This document shows positions 63,803 to 64,000 of a DNA stretch of 64,000 nt, in pieces; the stretch's first letter is position 1, and every line of letters begins with the position of its first letter. The notes beneath the pieces are model-generated. The model saw only the letters and a program-made list of their open reading frames with translations. It was not told the DNA's origin and made no database searches. Source of the stretch: Daphnia pulex (taxonomy: Eukaryota > Arthropoda > Branchiopoda > Diplostraca > Daphniidae). The stretch is taken from assembly GCF_021134715.1 (NCBI RefSeq), contig NC_060027.1:4464001-4528000 (forward strand), written 5' to 3'. A program made the position numbers and the translations under genes.

Positions 63803-64000
63803 GTTTGCGTTTTAAAAAACATCATTACTACTCGTTTTCTTTATTTGTTTTGTTTTCTGGTTTCATTTTCTTCAGTCGACAACATTTTTTTAAATTTTTT
63901 ACGTAAAAACATTCAGTCGAATTGAATCGGCCGGAACTAGCCTGGGACGTCTCTCTCGCTCTTTAAGTCTGGCCTCATCCACTTGAAAGAGCCGCCTATA

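Overview
The window is nuclear DNA of an arthropod, most likely a branchiopod crustacean such as Daphnia. The protein-coding genes are compact and split by many short (about 60-100 base) GT-AG introns in AT-rich DNA. The gene set is animal, and one gene is an arthropod Rebers-Riddiford cuticle protein with a TATA box and a TCAGTT-type initiator. Species was inferred from content only; no search was run. LAYOUT: 1-189 may be the tail of an upstream gene. COPG1 (coatomer gamma) runs 606-4190 on +. A non-coding block at 4388-13906 is bounded by a 10-base direct repeat (4378-4387 and 13907-13916) and inverted arms, so it looks like one large non-autonomous DNA transposon or fold-back composite. 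It holds a broken vitellogenin fragment, three tandem ~665-base units with a tRNA-Arg-like head, an unknown ORF remnant, a second copy of its arm and a 433-base palindromic element. LARS1 (leucyl-tRNA synthetase) runs 18507-13967 on - and stops only about 50 bases from the element, so its 3' UTR probably lies inside it. Then come PSPH (+), TOMM22 (-), DDX24 (+), FUT8 (-), a large SMP-C2-C1 lipid-transfer-like membrane protein gene (-), PPP4R3/falafel (+), COX20 (-), PSMB2 (-), MAPRE/EB1 (+, with a duplicated pair of mutually exclusive exons), GNL3/nucleostemin (-), GEMIN7 (-), Bicaudal-D (+), FBXO21 (+), an RR-2 cuticle protein (-), about 5 kb without a recognisable gene, and MOCS3/UBA4 (+), which runs off the right edge or at least lacks its rhodanese part here. 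HOW THEY RELATE: most genes are housekeeping genes packed head-to-head or tail-to-tail (LARS1/PSPH, TOMM22/DDX24, PSMB2/MAPRE and GEMIN7/BICD are divergent pairs with 0.4-1 kb between start codons). There is no operon logic. Several belong to vesicle and microtubule traffic (COPG1, MAPRE, BICD), mitochondrial biogenesis (TOMM22, COX20), RNA and ribosome biology (LARS1, DDX24, GNL3, GEMIN7, MOCS3) and protein turnover (PSMB2, FBXO21), but neighbours do not form one pathway. The most unusual stretch is the 9.5 kb insertion between COPG1 and LARS1. The clearest gene-level novelty is the EB1 exon duplication, whose reading phases force a choice between the two exons.
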